Numbered from the stretch's first letter, positions 29,231 through 40,859 are shown. The stretch: 64,000 nucleotides of DNA from Rhynchopus euleeides (GCA_963210315.1 OY723237.1:558001-622000), one strand, 5' to 3'. The notes: generated by a model not told the origin, from the letters alone. Numbers and translations: made by a program.

Positions 29231-30251
29231 CGTGGGGGTGGGGGTGGGGTGGGGTACTGATCTCAATGTACAGGAGGGGTCATGTGGAGGGGGGGTGGGC
29301 TGGGGGGTGCTGATGTGTGTGCCTCACAATGTGTATGCTGCAATGTGTGGGGGAGAGGCGGGGGGAGCAGCCCCGTGTGCCTGCGGTGGTGGTGGTGGTG
29401 GGTGTGGGGGTGTGTCTAGGCAGTGGAGGGGATAGGGGGTAGCATAGGGGTGTAGCTCGTGGTGAAAAGTGTCTCTGCGCTTTGGTCGGCACTTTTTGCT
29501 ATGGTTTATCTTTACTATGGTTTCTTTTTGCGTTGACGCTTCCACACTCACACTCCTGCTGATGATGGTGTCGTGAGTGAAGAGCACAAGGGCACGAGCA
29601 AAGCGCGAGAAACTTTCCACCCACATTGAAGTGTGCGGAAAAAAGGTACAAAAAAAAGGCTCTGATGCCGTAGGGGGTGGGGGTGGGGAGGGGGGGAGGG
29701 AGGGAGGGAGGGGAGAGGAGGAGGTTCTCCTCGGCAGAGGGCTGCCGAACCTCGCGCTGCCAACCCCCAGAGCTAGACACAAGGCAACTTCTTCTCATCT
29801 TCTCTCGACAGGCAGGGCCCTCTTCTCCATCAAGGGGGTGGGATGCGATACTCTTTTGTGGCACAGAGCCACGGCACCCAACAGCTAGATTACAGACTCA
29901 CCAACACAGCACAGCACAACACACAACACACACAGCAGGGGCCTTCGGGCTGTGCAAAACCTGTGGCCAGCTTGTCCCCCATAATTTGTGAGGCGGGGAT
30001 CACTTCTCTGCACTCCTGAGTGAAGGCCACCCCTCCACAGCACACAGGGTCCGCGGAGGGCCTCCAACTCCCAACTCACTCGTGTCTCCAAACAATCTGA
30101 GAAATATCGTACTGCAGTTTGGGGTTAGCGCGCTGGGGATCACAGAGTGTCCCCCCTCGAGTCCCCTCCGTGGGAACCGGGCCCCGCTGGAGAAAAGGCT
30201 CTCGACAAACGCATACATCACGCCTCCAACACAGCACCCCCTCCGCTTCGA
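29231..30251. other. Intergenic region, no gene seen
   Basis: About 1 kb with G-rich tracts on plus (near 29230-29290 and 29670-29720) and one copy of the dispersed motif (GCGTTGACGCTTCCACAC, 29529-29547). No gene is seen. Confidence 0.5.
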
Positions 30252-31871
30252 TCACTCCTGCTTCTCCGACTTCAGAAGGGAACGTGCCTCCGAGATGAGC
30301 GGTTTCTCCGCAACATACACGACTGCGATATGTCCTGCGCAGATGACGACACCAACCCCGATGTGCATCGCCATGTCCCGCCAGAGGGGGTCCACGGCAC
30401 TGGGGAAGAGGACCGACTCCGAGGCGCACGCCGCAATGAAGGAGACACACGCGCTGACCAGAACTGCCGGGGAGGGGCAACACCGCATCACGTCGAAGCC
30501 GTCGAAGCCCGAGGCGAAGCGGAGGCAGAAGACAATGCGGAGGCACATGACGAAGCCGGAGGAGAGGATGAGGCCAGCCACACCCAGCCCGCACACCCCC
30601 GAGAGGAGGTAGGACGCACCCACGGAGATGACGGAGAAGACGCACTGCACCTTCCAGAGGCGGCTGAGGTGGATGTCTGTCGCAGATGCTCTGTAGAACG
30701 CCTCGCAGACCCCGTTGACCCCCATCAGCGCGACGTAGATGCAGTAGACCGAGAGGAGGGAGGGGGCGTCTGTCGCGACCCACTTCTCCCCGTAGAGGAG
30801 GAAGAGGAGGGACCTGGAGAAGGCGGGGCCGAATGCGGCGAAGAATGTGCCGAGGATGGCGAGGAGGCGGACGAGGAACTCGAGGATGGAGACGGAGCGC
30901 CCCACCGCCCCGACCGCGATGAGCTTGCTCCAGAGGCTGAGGGAGAACTCCTCGACGAACCGGAAGAGGAGGCGGCACACCGTGGACCCGAGGTGCGCCA
31001 CAACCTCGTACACACCCTGGGCGGGGAGGGCGACAACCGCGGAGAGCACGACCTTCTCCCCCTCCGTCAGGACCAGGCGCATCGCCGCTTCCAGCTGCAG
31101 CTGCTGCCCGGCCTCCCTCACCCCGCGCGGAATCGCCTCCGCCCCGCCGCCCCGCCACACCGGCAGCAGGCTCTTCCCCGACACCACCTCCGCAACCCTC
31201 CCCTCGAGGCGGCGGAGGAAATGCCAGGCATACACCAGCGTCTGCGACCCCCCGTAGACCACCTGCGACAGCCCCAGCGAGATGAGGGGCGGAACCCCCA
31301 GCACGACGAAGGCGTAGGTCGACAGGATCTTCAGGAGGAGCGCGGTTGCCTCTGCGGTGCTGCGGAGCTTCATGAGGCTCATGCCTTGGGCTGCTATGTA
31401 GAGCGGCTCCCCGAGGGATTCGATCACACAGCCCGCGAGGTGGAGGCTGATGACGGCCTGGATCCTGAGGTCTGCGGACACCGCAGCCCAGTCGGGGCTG
31501 GACGCGATGGCGTGGGGCGAGATCAGCTGCGCCGCTGCGAGGAGGAGCAGCGTGAACCCGCAGGAGGCCCACCCGACGTTGATGGCCTGGGTGAACGCGC
31601 CCCGCGCCTCCCCCACGCTGCGCTCCGCACCCATGTTGATCCGGAGCGCCGCGTTGCGGAACGCCTCCCGCCCGAAGAACATCACGGAGGTGACCAGCAG
31701 GTCCACATTCAGGCGGATCCCCTGCTCCAGCGGGCTGGAGTGCCGCACCAGGAAGGCATTTGCCCCGAAGGTCACCAGCTTCGACAGGATGTTGAGGAGG
31801 AACACGTAGCGGAACCCTCGCGTCGTTTCCGCCAGCGTCGCATCCCCGCGCGCTGCCTTGGGTGGTGCCAT
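30252..31871 (-). CDS. RFT1: RFT1-like multi-spanning membrane protein (dolichol oligosaccharide flipping/N-glycosylation)
   Basis: 539 residues, near the usual length of the RFT1 family, with about 12-14 hydrophobic segments spread along the chain. Recognisable family stretches include an N-terminal FLLNILSKLVTFGANAFLVR, then FFGREAFRNAALR, EGEKVVLS, and VYCIYVALMGVNGVCEAF. RFT1 proteins act in the ER membrane and are needed for the lumenal supply of Man5GlcNAc2-PP-dolichol; the exact flipping role is debated. The ATG at 31871 is preceded, in sense, by a long CT repeat and an AACAG eight bases before the ATG, a good candidate 3' splice (possibly trans-splice) site. The long open frame on the opposite strand is a shadow caused by high GC at third positions. 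Confidence 0.9.
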   Translation of the reverse strand: MAPPKAARGDATLAETTRGFRYVFLLNILSKLVTFGANAFLVRHSSPLEQGIRLNVDLLVTSVMFFGREAFRNAALRINMGAERSVGEARGAFTQAINVGWASCGFTLLLLAAAQLISPHAIASSPDWAAVSADLRIQAVISLHLAGCVIESLGEPLYIAAQGMSLMKLRSTAEATALLLKILSTYAFVVLGVPPLISLGLSQVVYGGSQTLVYAWHFLRRLEGRVAEVVSGKSLLPVWRGGGAEAIPRGVREAGQQLQLEAAMRLVLTEGEKVVLSAVVALPAQGVYEVVAHLGSTVCRLLFRFVEEFSLSLWSKLIAVGAVGRSVSILEFLVRLLAILGTFFAAFGPAFSRSLLFLLYGEKWVATDAPSLLSVYCIYVALMGVNGVCEAFYRASATDIHLSRLWKVQCVFSVISVGASYLLSGVCGLGVAGLILSSGFVMCLRIVFCLRFASGFDGFDVMRCCPSPAVLVSACVSFIAACASESVLFPSAVDPLWRDMAMHIGVGVVICAGHIAVVYVAEKPLISEARSLLKSEKQE

Positions 31872-32669
31872 GCCGGTGTCTGTTGTGTGTGTGGGGTGGT
31901 GGTGGGGGGAGCGAGAGAGAGAGAGAGAGGGTGCTGCCCGCTGGTGGGTGGTGGGGCGGCAGCCGGTGTGTGTGTGTGCTAGAGGGGAATAGGGTGGTGG
32001 TGCGGCAGCCTGGCTTCCTCAGGCTCAAGTCGCAACCACAGTGGTTTCTGCCTGGGGAGGGGTGTGGGTGTGGGGGAGGGAGGGGGTGGGGGGAGGTGGG
32101 ACGTTCTGCCGGTTGGGAGAAGCACGGTGTCTGGAGCAGCGGTCACGTGGGGGGGCGAGGGGTGGAAGGGGAGGAGGAGGAGGGGATGGGTGGAGGTCTC
32201 GTCACATTTCAGGTTGGGGGATTGAGGTGGCGTCTTGTTTGTAGTCACACCGAGGAATGCGGCAACGAAAATCGTAGCAACCGTGCTTCCTTCTTCCTTA
32301 ATGATGCGTTGACGCTTCCACCACCCTAGAGCCTGCTGCTTTGATGTGGGTGTGGAGCACATGTGAACACGAGATAGCTAGACACACAGAAAAGAAACAG
32401 GATCGTCGGAAGCACTCTTACACTTTTACGCATCATGAATGTGCTCAAAAATGGCACTCCAGTACAGCCGCTCTTTGCTCGTATCAGGTTTGTGATGCGG
32501 TGACGCTTCTACACACAAAGCCTCAACTGTGATGGGGAAGGCTAGTGGTGTGCGAGCATGTTTGGCTGTGGTGGAGTGACATTGTCCGCTCACAAGTGTG
32601 CGTATAGCAGTTTAGAGAAAGAGAAGAGAGGTCAGGACCATACGCAGGAGAGAAAGAGCGGTATCCTGG
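31872..32669. other. Intergenic region with dispersed repeat copies
   Basis: Starts with a CT-rich/AC-rich tract upstream of RFT1. AGCAACCGTGCTTCCTTCTT followed by CCTTAATGATGCGTTGACGC occurs at about 32277-32320 and recurs near 42080 and 54430. A second, weaker motif copy is at about 32495. No gene is seen. Confidence 0.5.
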
Positions 32670-33440
32670 GCACGGTCGTGCCTTGTGTACGCTGTACTAA
32701 TGCACGCGGGCAAAGGGGGGCGTTCGCACTGTGTGGAGGCGGTGTCAGGGTGACCCACATTGTGTGAGGGTGCTTGCTGGCTCTCCACTTCTGAGCGAAG
32801 CCCTCCTCGAGAAGAACGTTTGTTGGGATCCTGGGGTGGGGACGAACCGGGGAGCTGCCCACCACCGCTGATGCTGCTTGTGTGAAGGGGTTGCAGCAAC
32901 AGCCGTGCCTTTCCTGAGGCGGGGCGGACAAGCCATCTGTGTCCAGCCAGAACAGCCGGACACCCTGTGGCAAAAGCAAAACAAAAGCAACAAAGCCAAG
33001 ACACGATAAACAACAAGAACAGCAACACATGGCAACACAATACTACGGGTGTCGTCACGACCGGCAAGCTGTCGGCCAAGCCCGGCGCTACCCTCCTATT
33101 GATAGGGGGCATGCACCAGAAGGCACCTCTTCGGCACCGTGGCGAAGACACCCCAAAACGCTGCCAATATCTCACACTTGGGGTTTGGTTCATGCGATGA
33201 TGCGGTGCTTCCACACCCCCTTGCCCGTGCTGCTTGTGTGAAGGAGAGTGGGTGCGGAACACATGTGGGTGTTGCGACAACTCCAATCCTGTGTATGCCT
33301 TCGTTCTGCAATCTTTTCTTCAACGTTGGCGCTTCCACACAGCGACACTCCCAGCTTGATCGAGAGGAAGACTGCACAGTGCGGGGAGCGTGAATGGAAC
33401 AATGATGCGGTGTCAATATATCTCACTTGGGTTGTTTGAT
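32670..33440. repeat. Direct repeat flanking the ANK-kinase-PARP gene, copy 1
   Basis: This segment matches 39110-39790 over most of its length in the same orientation, with small indels (for example 39160-39205 carries about 45 extra bases). Shared landmarks are GGCGTTCGCACTGTGTGGAG, GGGATCCTGGGGTGGGGACG and GGGGGCATGCACCAGAAGGC. A further piece, CTTTTCTTCAACGTTGG with its downstream CTTCCACACAGCGACACTCC, is shared with 40588-40640. No coding potential is evident. Confidence 0.88.
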
Positions 33441-33645
33441 TCAGCTTCCATCCACGTTGGTGGTCATGGCTAGAAATGCTTGAGTCTCTGTCTGTGCCGG
33501 AGGATAGAAAAGGAAAAAGGAGTGAGGTAATATCTGAGATCTCAGAGAGAGTGGTTGCACTTCTTCATCGCTTCCACTACCTCGATCACACCATGCATGC
33601 GGCGGCACCTGCCTCTGACGTGTGCTGGCACGTGCTGTTGGCGTG

Positions 33646-36600
33646 TCAGGCGCACTGCGGGTTCTCAACACCCACACGCAGCACCCTCAGCACATACTCG
33701 GGGTACACGCTGGTCCTGTCGAACAGCACAAACTCGCGTGGCATGTGTGGGACCTCAGCGACGACGCTGTCTGCCATGCGGTGCCCAGCCGTGCAGGGGC
33801 GGTGTCCTTCGACGCAGGGAGGGCGCCTGACTGTGTGAGTCCTGTCGGTGCTTGTCTGCACAGAGGGTGTACCCAGCAGCACACGGCACACGAGGAGGTC
33901 GCAGAGGCCGTCACCCGCAGGCACCATGTACTGGTCGGACTTGCTAGAGTTCTCTGCGAAGTACAGCCCTGCACCGTGCAGGCCCCAGTTGCACACACGC
34001 TCGTCCATGCCCTGCGAGACAATGATGTCTGCAACCTCACGCTTCGTGCCGTGGAAGAGCCGCACCTCGTTGAGCTGCTGCGAGAGTGGGTCCGTCCCCA
34101 GCCCCTCGCTGAGGGCGCACAGCGGCTGCACCGCAACGCCCTTCTGCGGCCCGTGCTGCTGCATCTGATCCCTGCGGAACTGGTACTCCTTCCAGACCGT
34201 GGCGTGCTCCACACGCCACACACCCTCCACCTGCAGCCCCTTGTGGTCTGTGCCGTTGTTACCCCGCCCCTTCGGAAGGTGTGCCACGGTGCAGGTCCCG
34301 TTCACCTGCGACTGCATCACAGACTGCAGCTCACGCGTCACGTCGACAAGCACACCACACGCAGAAGGGTCCTGCCAGTGCACAGGCGGCTCAAGCCGCT
34401 GCGACAGGTCGTTGTGGTGCACGTTGCGGAAGAAGGGGTCCAGCACAACCTCCTCAGCGGTGGGGCGCCCCGCAGCATCCTCGCAGAGCATGCGCACCAG
34501 CAGCGCCTCCAGCTGTGCGGGCACCCTTCCGTGCACAGGTGCGCTCGCCTGCACACCGGGCTGCACACAGGTGCGCGGGTGGTCTCCCGACACCACCAGG
34601 TCGTAGAGCACGAGCCCCAGGGAGTACACGTCAGACGCGAAGGACGCCTTCCCCTCCGCCTCCACCTCGGGCGCCATGTAGCCAGGCGTCCCCTGCACGC
34701 GCACCGTCATCATCCGTGTCCTGGTTGCCGCGTCAGCAGCACGCCTCCCCACGTCCTTGCTGATGTCGAAGTCCCCGAGGCGTGCCCTCCCGCCCGCTTC
34801 AAGGAACACGTTCGCAGGCTTCACGTCGCAGTGCACAACCCCGCTGCGGTGCACGAAGGCAAGCCCCTGCGCGACATCGAGCACAACCCTGCACACGGCT
34901 GCCGTGCCCTGCTGCCGGATGCGCTGCATGTGCTGCGCCAGGTCGCCCCCAGAGTAGTACGGCATCTCCATGGTCCACCCGACAGGGTTCGTTGTCTGGA
35001 ACACGCACGTCACCTCCGCCACACACGGGTGGCACAGGCGCTGCAGCACACGTGCCTCCTGCAGCAGCCGCCCGCTGTGCTCCGGCTGGAACTGCTTCAG
35101 CACGCACAACGTCCCGTCGCGGCGCCTGGCCTTGTGTACAATGTGGTTGCAGGCTGCAGCGGACAGCACCACACGGTCAGTGTAGCTGTCACGTGCACGC
35201 TTGCACAGCAGCCCGCCCCACTCGCGCACCTCCTGCCCCACATCCAGCTCAGGGTAGTAGCGCAACGCGGCTTCAGCAACACGCCGCTCCTGCTGCTCCA
35301 GAAGCTTCTGCTGCTCGCACACCTGCCTGCATGCGGCGGTGACACGCCCCGCCAGCTCCTCCATCTCCTCCTCTGGAGGAGTGTCAAATGTCTTCGCCAT
35401 CTCATGCTCGTGCGAGGCAACGAACAGCTGCTTCTGGTCACGGCGAAGTGCCACACGCAGAGCATCCATGTCCGGCACGAGGGCTGCCTTGTCGGGGCGC
35501 TTCTCCGCCTCCTGCAGGATGGACTCGCACAGGGCACGCTTGCCCCTGACGGAGGCGAGTGTGGCCAGCAGGGCGCTGCCCGCCACCAAAGCACGGTCCC
35601 TGCAGCCCTGCAGCCTGCCCTCTGCGGCAGCCACCTCGTCAGCAGCGGCACGCATCGCGTCCGACGCCTCGCCCAGCTCTGCGACGGTGGCCGCTGTGCG
35701 CACCGCAGTGCCCATGCGCTCCGTGCAGGCGCCATACACCTCGACCGCCTCGCAGGCCGTACGGTGTGCAGTGCTGGCAGCCTCCAGCACACAGTCCACC
35801 TGTTGCACGTCATCGTTGTCGAAGGCATCGTCACACTCTGCAGCGCGCTGCTGCATGTGTTGCAGCACCTCCTCCTGTATGCCTGCACCGTCTGTGCCTG
35901 CATCGATGAAGTCCGCCAGTCTGCCAGCACACTCGGCCTGCAGCTGGAACGCCGTGTCCCTCTCCGCCACACCGCCAGGCGTGCAGGGGTCCTGCCGCAG
36001 CGCACACATTGCACTCCTCAGCCTGCACTGCGACTTGCACAGCTCCGACAGCAGCACCTTCCCCTGCTCCGCCTGCTCGCGTAGCTGTGTAGTCACACTG
36101 CACAACACATCGTGCCTGATGCGGATGATGGCCTCGTGCACAGCAACACTTGGGTCGGTCGCATTGGTGCTGCTGTCAGTTCGCGTATTCGTTGGACTCT
36201 TCCTGGACAATTGCTGAACTACTTTCGTGATTCTGTTTTGGTCCAAGGATGCAAGAGTGTCGGGATGACGAGAGATAACGAGATCGACCATCTTCACAGC
36301 ATGCTCGCGTGTGTTCTCGGCAGCGTAATGCAGAGGTGTCCAGCCTGTGAAAGAGTAAGGGAGTGTGGGACAGCACACACGGCACAGGGTGGCGGACTCA
36401 CGACACCTGCCTCACGAGTTCACCCCACCGCCACACACAACAACTGCCACAGCCTGAGGCTGCGGGATGGTGGGAAAGAGTGCAAGTGTGCACACATGCA
36501 TGAAGGCAGTCAGGTCCACCAAATGAACGATCAGCACTCACAACCCACGGAAGGGCTGCATACCGTAGTTGTTCTTCACATTCACATCAGCACCCTGAGC

Positions 36601-38619
36601 GAGCATGAGTTCTACAATCTTCACAGCATGCTCGCTTGTGTTTTCAGCAGCCCAATGCAGAGGTGTCCTTCCTGTGAAAGAGTGAGGGAGTGTGGGACAG
36701 CACACACGGCACAGGGTGGCGGACTCACGACACCTGCCTCACGAGTTCATCCCACCGCCACACACAACCACTGCCACAGCCTGAGGCTGCGGGATGGTGG
36801 GAAAGAGTGCAAGTGTGCACACATGCATCAAGGGCAGTCAGGTCCACCAAATGAACGATAAAGCACTCACAACCCACGGAAGGGCTGCATACCGTAGTTG
36901 TCCTTCACATGCAGATCTGCACCCTGAGCGAGCATGAGTTCTACAATCTTCACAGCATGCTCGCTTGTGTTGCGGGCAGCTTGATGCAGAGGTGTCCTTA
37001 CTGTGAAAGAGCGAGGGAGTGTGGGACAGCACGCACGGCACAGGGTGGCGGACTCACGACACCTGCCTCACGAGTTCATCCCACCGCCACACACAACCAC
37101 TGCCACAGCCTGAGGCTGCGGGATGGTGGGAAAGAGTGCAAGTGTGCACACATGCATCAAGGCAGTCAGGTCCACCAAATGACTCACAACCCACGGAAGG
37201 GCTGCATACCGTAGTTGTTCTTCACATTCACATCAGCACCCTGAGCGAGCATGAGTTCTACAATCTTCACAGCATGCTCGCGTGTGTTCTCGGCAGCGTA
37301 ATGCAGAGGTGTCCAGCCTGTGAAAGAGTAAGGGAGTGTGGGACAGCACACACGGCACAGGGTGGCGGACTCACGACACCTGCCTCACGAGTTCACCCCA
37401 CCGCCACACACAACCACTGCCACAGCCTGATGCTGCGGGATGGTGGGAAACAGTGCAAGTGTGCACACATGCATCAAGGCATCAGGTCCACCAAATGAAC
37501 GATAAAGCACTCACAACCCACGGAAGGGCTGCATACCGTAGTTGTCCTTCACATGCAGATCTGCACCCTGAGCGAGCATGAGTTCTACAATCTTCACAGC
37601 ATGCTCGCTTGTGCTTTCAGCAGCCCAATGCAGAGGTGTCCTTCCTGTGAAAGAGCGAGGGAGTGTGGGACAGCACGCACGGCACAGGGTGGCGGACTCA
37701 CGACACCTGCCTCACGAGTTCACCCCACCGCCACACACAACCACTGGCACAGCCTGAGGCTGCGGGATGGTGGGAAACAGTGCAAGTGTGCACACATGCA
37801 TCAAGGCAGTCAGTTCCACCAAATGAACGATAAAGCACTCACAACCCACGGAAGGGCTGCATACCGTACTTGTTCTTCACATTCACATCAGCACCCTGAG
37901 CGAGCATGAGTTCTACCATCTTCACAGCATGCTCGCTTGTGTTGCGGGCAGCTTCACGCAGAGGTGTCGATCCTGTGAAAGAGTGAGGGAGTGTGGGACA
38001 GCACACACGGCACAGGGTGGCGGACTCACGACACCTGCCTCACGAGTTCACCCCACCGTCACACACAACCACTGCCACAGCCTGATGCTGCGGGATGGTG
38101 GGAAACAGTGCAAGTGTGGCCACATGCAGGAAAGCAGGTCCACCGAATGTATCATGAAATGAGGTGCAAGCTGCATACCGTCGTCGTCCTTCACATGCAC
38201 ATCAGCACCCTGAGCGAGCGTGAGTTCTACCATCTTCACAGCATGCTCGCTTGTGTTCTTGGCAGCGTGATGCAGAGGTGTCCCACCTGTGAAAGAGTGA
38301 GGGAGTGTGGGACAGCACACACGGCACAGGGTGGCGGACTCACGACACCTGCCTCACGAGTTCACCCCACCGCCACACACAGCCAGCGGCACACGCTGTG
38401 GCTGCGGGATGTGCAAGAGCGCAAGGACACTGAGATCCCGTGGCGAGGAGTCTCTCAATGCAGAGATTCCGATATCATCCAGCACTGCAGAAACACGACG
38501 CTTCGAACCCCTCTGAAGAGCATACCTGCTGCGTCCTTGGCGTTCGCGTCAGCACCGGATGCCAACAGCTGCTGAAATGTCTGCAGGTCGCCCTCCTGAA
38601 TGGCTTTCGACAGCGACAT
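33646..38619 (-). CDS. Ankyrin-repeat / protein kinase / PARP fusion protein, 8 exons
   Basis: Exons 38619-38526 (ATG; MSLSKAIQEGD), 38286-38179, 37972-37865, 37644-37537, 37317-37210, 37000-36893, 36671-36564 and 36344-33646 join in phase to 1146 residues. All internal exons are 108 bases, phase 1-1, one ankyrin repeat each. Domains: ankyrin repeats to about 275; a helical, Ala/Glu/Gln-rich region to about 620; a kinase domain about 639-886 (Lys664, HCDVKPAN with Asp754, GDFDIS in place of DFG, GTPGYMAPE). The C-terminal part from about 910 ends in a tankyrase-like PARP catalytic domain with His1012 (FHGTK), Tyr1042 (GLYFAENSSKSDQY) and Glu1118 (REFVLF), the H-Y-E triad of poly-ADP-ribosylating members. 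It may couple phosphorylation to ADP-ribosylation signalling. The kinase may be atypical because the DFG glycine is Asp. I do not recognise this architecture from model organisms. Confidence 0.9.
36344..38286 (-). repeat. Tandemly duplicated ankyrin exons with their introns
   Basis: Exon-plus-intron units of 314-329 bases repeat; acceptors lie at 36344, 36671, 37000, 37317, 37644, 37972 and 38286. Acceptors 36344/37317, 36671/37644 and 37000/37972 are 972-973 bases apart and their exon types match (GWTPLHYAAENTREH, then GRTPLHWAAE, then the QAARN/EAARN type). A three-exon block therefore seems to have duplicated. Introns are nearly as alike as exons, so the amplification is recent. Confidence 0.9.
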
Positions 38620-39109
38620 GATTGCGTATGCTGGTCAGCTGCAAACCTGAACGCTTGTGTGGTGCCCGCTCCCTGAATGGCTGTACACCTGCCCAGAACC
38701 GACCTGTATCACACCACACTCAGAAGCCCCGACCCGTGGTTGCTGCTGTCATGCATACACACGCCTCCCTATCCGAGGCGACGACCCCTCGCGAGACAAA
38801 CACACACACAAATGGGGCGGCACAAACGCAGCATGGCGCACCCCGCAGATACCCAGCAGGCAGCGTTCCCTGGGTCCCACGGGTGGGGGTGATGCAAGGG
38901 TGGGTGGAGGTGGGGCAGGGACGGGGTGGGGTCTCGAGGGCAGACGGGGCAGAGCTTTGCTGGGCGCATGAGGGAGCAGCCAACCCGGTTGGCTGGGCAG
39001 GGCGCAGGGCACAGCAGCAGGGCTGTGCGGTGAGGCGGAGCAGTGGCGGGCATGGCAGGCGTGGCTTTCCCTGAGTGTGGCGGGGTGACACCTGCACAGC
39101 GCCGCATAT
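38620..39109. other. Upstream region of ANK-kinase-PARP gene, no gene seen
   Basis: In sense, GTTTGCAG about 20 bases before the ATG is a possible 3' splice site. The rest is CA-rich and GT-rich with no recognisable coding sequence. Confidence 0.45.
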
Positions 39110-39790
39110 ACAAGGGAATGCATCCTGCACATTGTCGTGCCTTGTGGATGCTGCATGAATCACGCGGGCAATTTCGCGTAAAGGAACAGACTGTCGCTGG
39201 ATCAGCAACAGGGGGCGTTCGCACTGTGTGGAGGCGGTGTCAGGGTGACCCACATTGTGTGAGGGTGCTTGCTGGCTCTCCACTTCTGAGCGAAGCCCTC
39301 CTCGAGAAGAACGTTTGTTGGGATCCTGGGGTGGGGACGAACCGGGGAGCTGCCCACCACCGCTGATGCTGCTTGTGTGAAGGGGTTGGGTTGCAACAAC
39401 AGCCGTGCCTTTCCTGAGGCGGGGCAGACAAGCCATCTGTGTCCACCCAGAACAGCTGGACACCCTGTGGCAAAAGCAAAACAAAAGCAACAAAACCAAC
39501 AAGACACAATAAACAACAAGAACAGCAATACATGGCAACACTACGGGTGTCGTCACGATCGGCAAGCTGTCGGCCAAGCCCGGCGTTACCCTCCTATAGA
39601 TAGGGGGCATGCACCAGAAGGCACCTCTTCGGCACCGTGGCGAAGACACCCCAAAACGCTGCCAATATCTCACACTTGGGTTTGGTTCATGCGATTATGC
39701 GGTGCTGCTTCCACACCCCCTTGCCTGTGTGAAGGTGAGTGGGTGCGGAGCACATGTGGGTGGAGACGATACAGATTCAGCACAATTGTA
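39110..39790. repeat. Direct repeat flanking the ANK-kinase-PARP gene, copy 2
   Basis: Second copy of 32670-33440 in the same orientation. Together the two copies bracket the kinase-PARP gene, so unequal recombination between them could delete or duplicate that gene. Confidence 0.88.
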
Positions 39791-39874
39791 CTGGCTGTGC
39801 TCAGTCCCTAGTTGCATGCCATGAGTGTGTCCTGTCTGATTGGCATGCATAGGTTCCTCCAAAGAATGTACGTA

Positions 39875-40572
39875 CCGTCACCCAAGTAATGTTGGTGGGG
39901 TAATAACCCACCAACTTCTTCCAGAACCCCCAAATCCACCAAATTAGTACCCCACCAACAAATCTACCCCACCAACTTATTACCCCAATGCGCATCGCTG
40001 ACTACCGTTTTCGTGGCGAACGCCTCAGGGGCCCGGCTGATGGCTACGTTTTCCATAAAATGCGTACGGCGTACGCGTGGGCGTACGGCGCCTGCATACG
40101 GCAGTCTATGTAGCACAAGAGACGGCCATGTCCGCACACCAAATCGGTCGTCGACCTCAGCAGCCTTCGAGCCTTCGAGTCGGTAATCGTACCTTTTGCA
40201 CTTGTGCGCGAAGGAACCGTCTGTGAAAGGCAAGAGCAAAGGCCAGGGCTCAGCCTACTGGGTGGCCTACTGTGTGCTGAGAGACCTGGAATACCAGCCG
40301 TACGCAATTTCTGCGTACGCGTACGCAGCGCGGTTTCAGAAAGTGCGAACGGCGTACGCGTATGCGTACGCGCAGTCGGGGTGGGTAGGCAGGGGGCTCC
40401 AAATCCCCAGGTGCCAGAAAAAATCGCCAAGTACAACGCGCCCTGGGGTAAGAATGTTGGTGGGGTAATAACCCACCAACTTTTTTCAGAGCCCCAAATC
40501 CACCAAATTAGTACCCCACCAACATATTTACACCACCAATATTTTACCCCACCAACATAACTTGGGTGACGG
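39875..40572. mobile_element. 698-bp TIR element (MITE-like) with TA target site
   Basis: The ends are inverted repeats: TACCGTCACCCAAGTAATG continuing into TTGGTGGGG (39873-39900) matches the complement of 40547-40574 at 27 of 28 positions. TA flanks both ends, as in Tc1/mariner/pogo insertions. Subterminal TGGTGGGG/CCCCACCA motifs are reiterated, and GTTGGTGGGGTAATAACCCA can form a hairpin. A ~90-base left subterminal block recurs directly near the right end (39891-39986 and 40456-40543). The interior (40060-40380) is full of GCGTACG motifs. There is no transposase, so it is non-autonomous. The TIR start resembles that of the 45.7-50.6 kb transposon (TACCGTAACCGAGGTAAT). Confidence 0.85.
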
Positions 40573-40859
40573 TATATGCCTTCTTTCTGCAATCTTTTCT
40601 TCAACGGTGTTCAACGTTGGTGCTTCCACACAGCGACACTCCCAGCTCGATCGTGAGGGAGGCTGCGGCGTGAACGAAATGCTGCTCAACAGACAAAATA
40701 GGACTTCACCACAAACACGCCTTTTCGTCATCCGTCACGAATACCCCAAAACGGAAAAATGGCATGTGCCCACGTGTGACTATTCGCGCGGCGTTGATTT
40801 CCCCTTCTTGACCTCAAGTCGTGAAACCTGCCTGGGTCTGTGCGTTGGTGCAGGCACGG

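Noticed and set aside
30147..31982. 611-codon plus-strand open frame over RFT1
   Set aside because: Highly charged, repetitive composition typical of an antisense frame; the minus strand encodes a recognisable membrane protein.
33622..36084. 820-codon plus-strand open frame over the kinase-PARP exon
   Set aside because: His/Arg/Leu-rich shadow frame; the minus strand has clear kinase and PARP motifs and matching splice sites.
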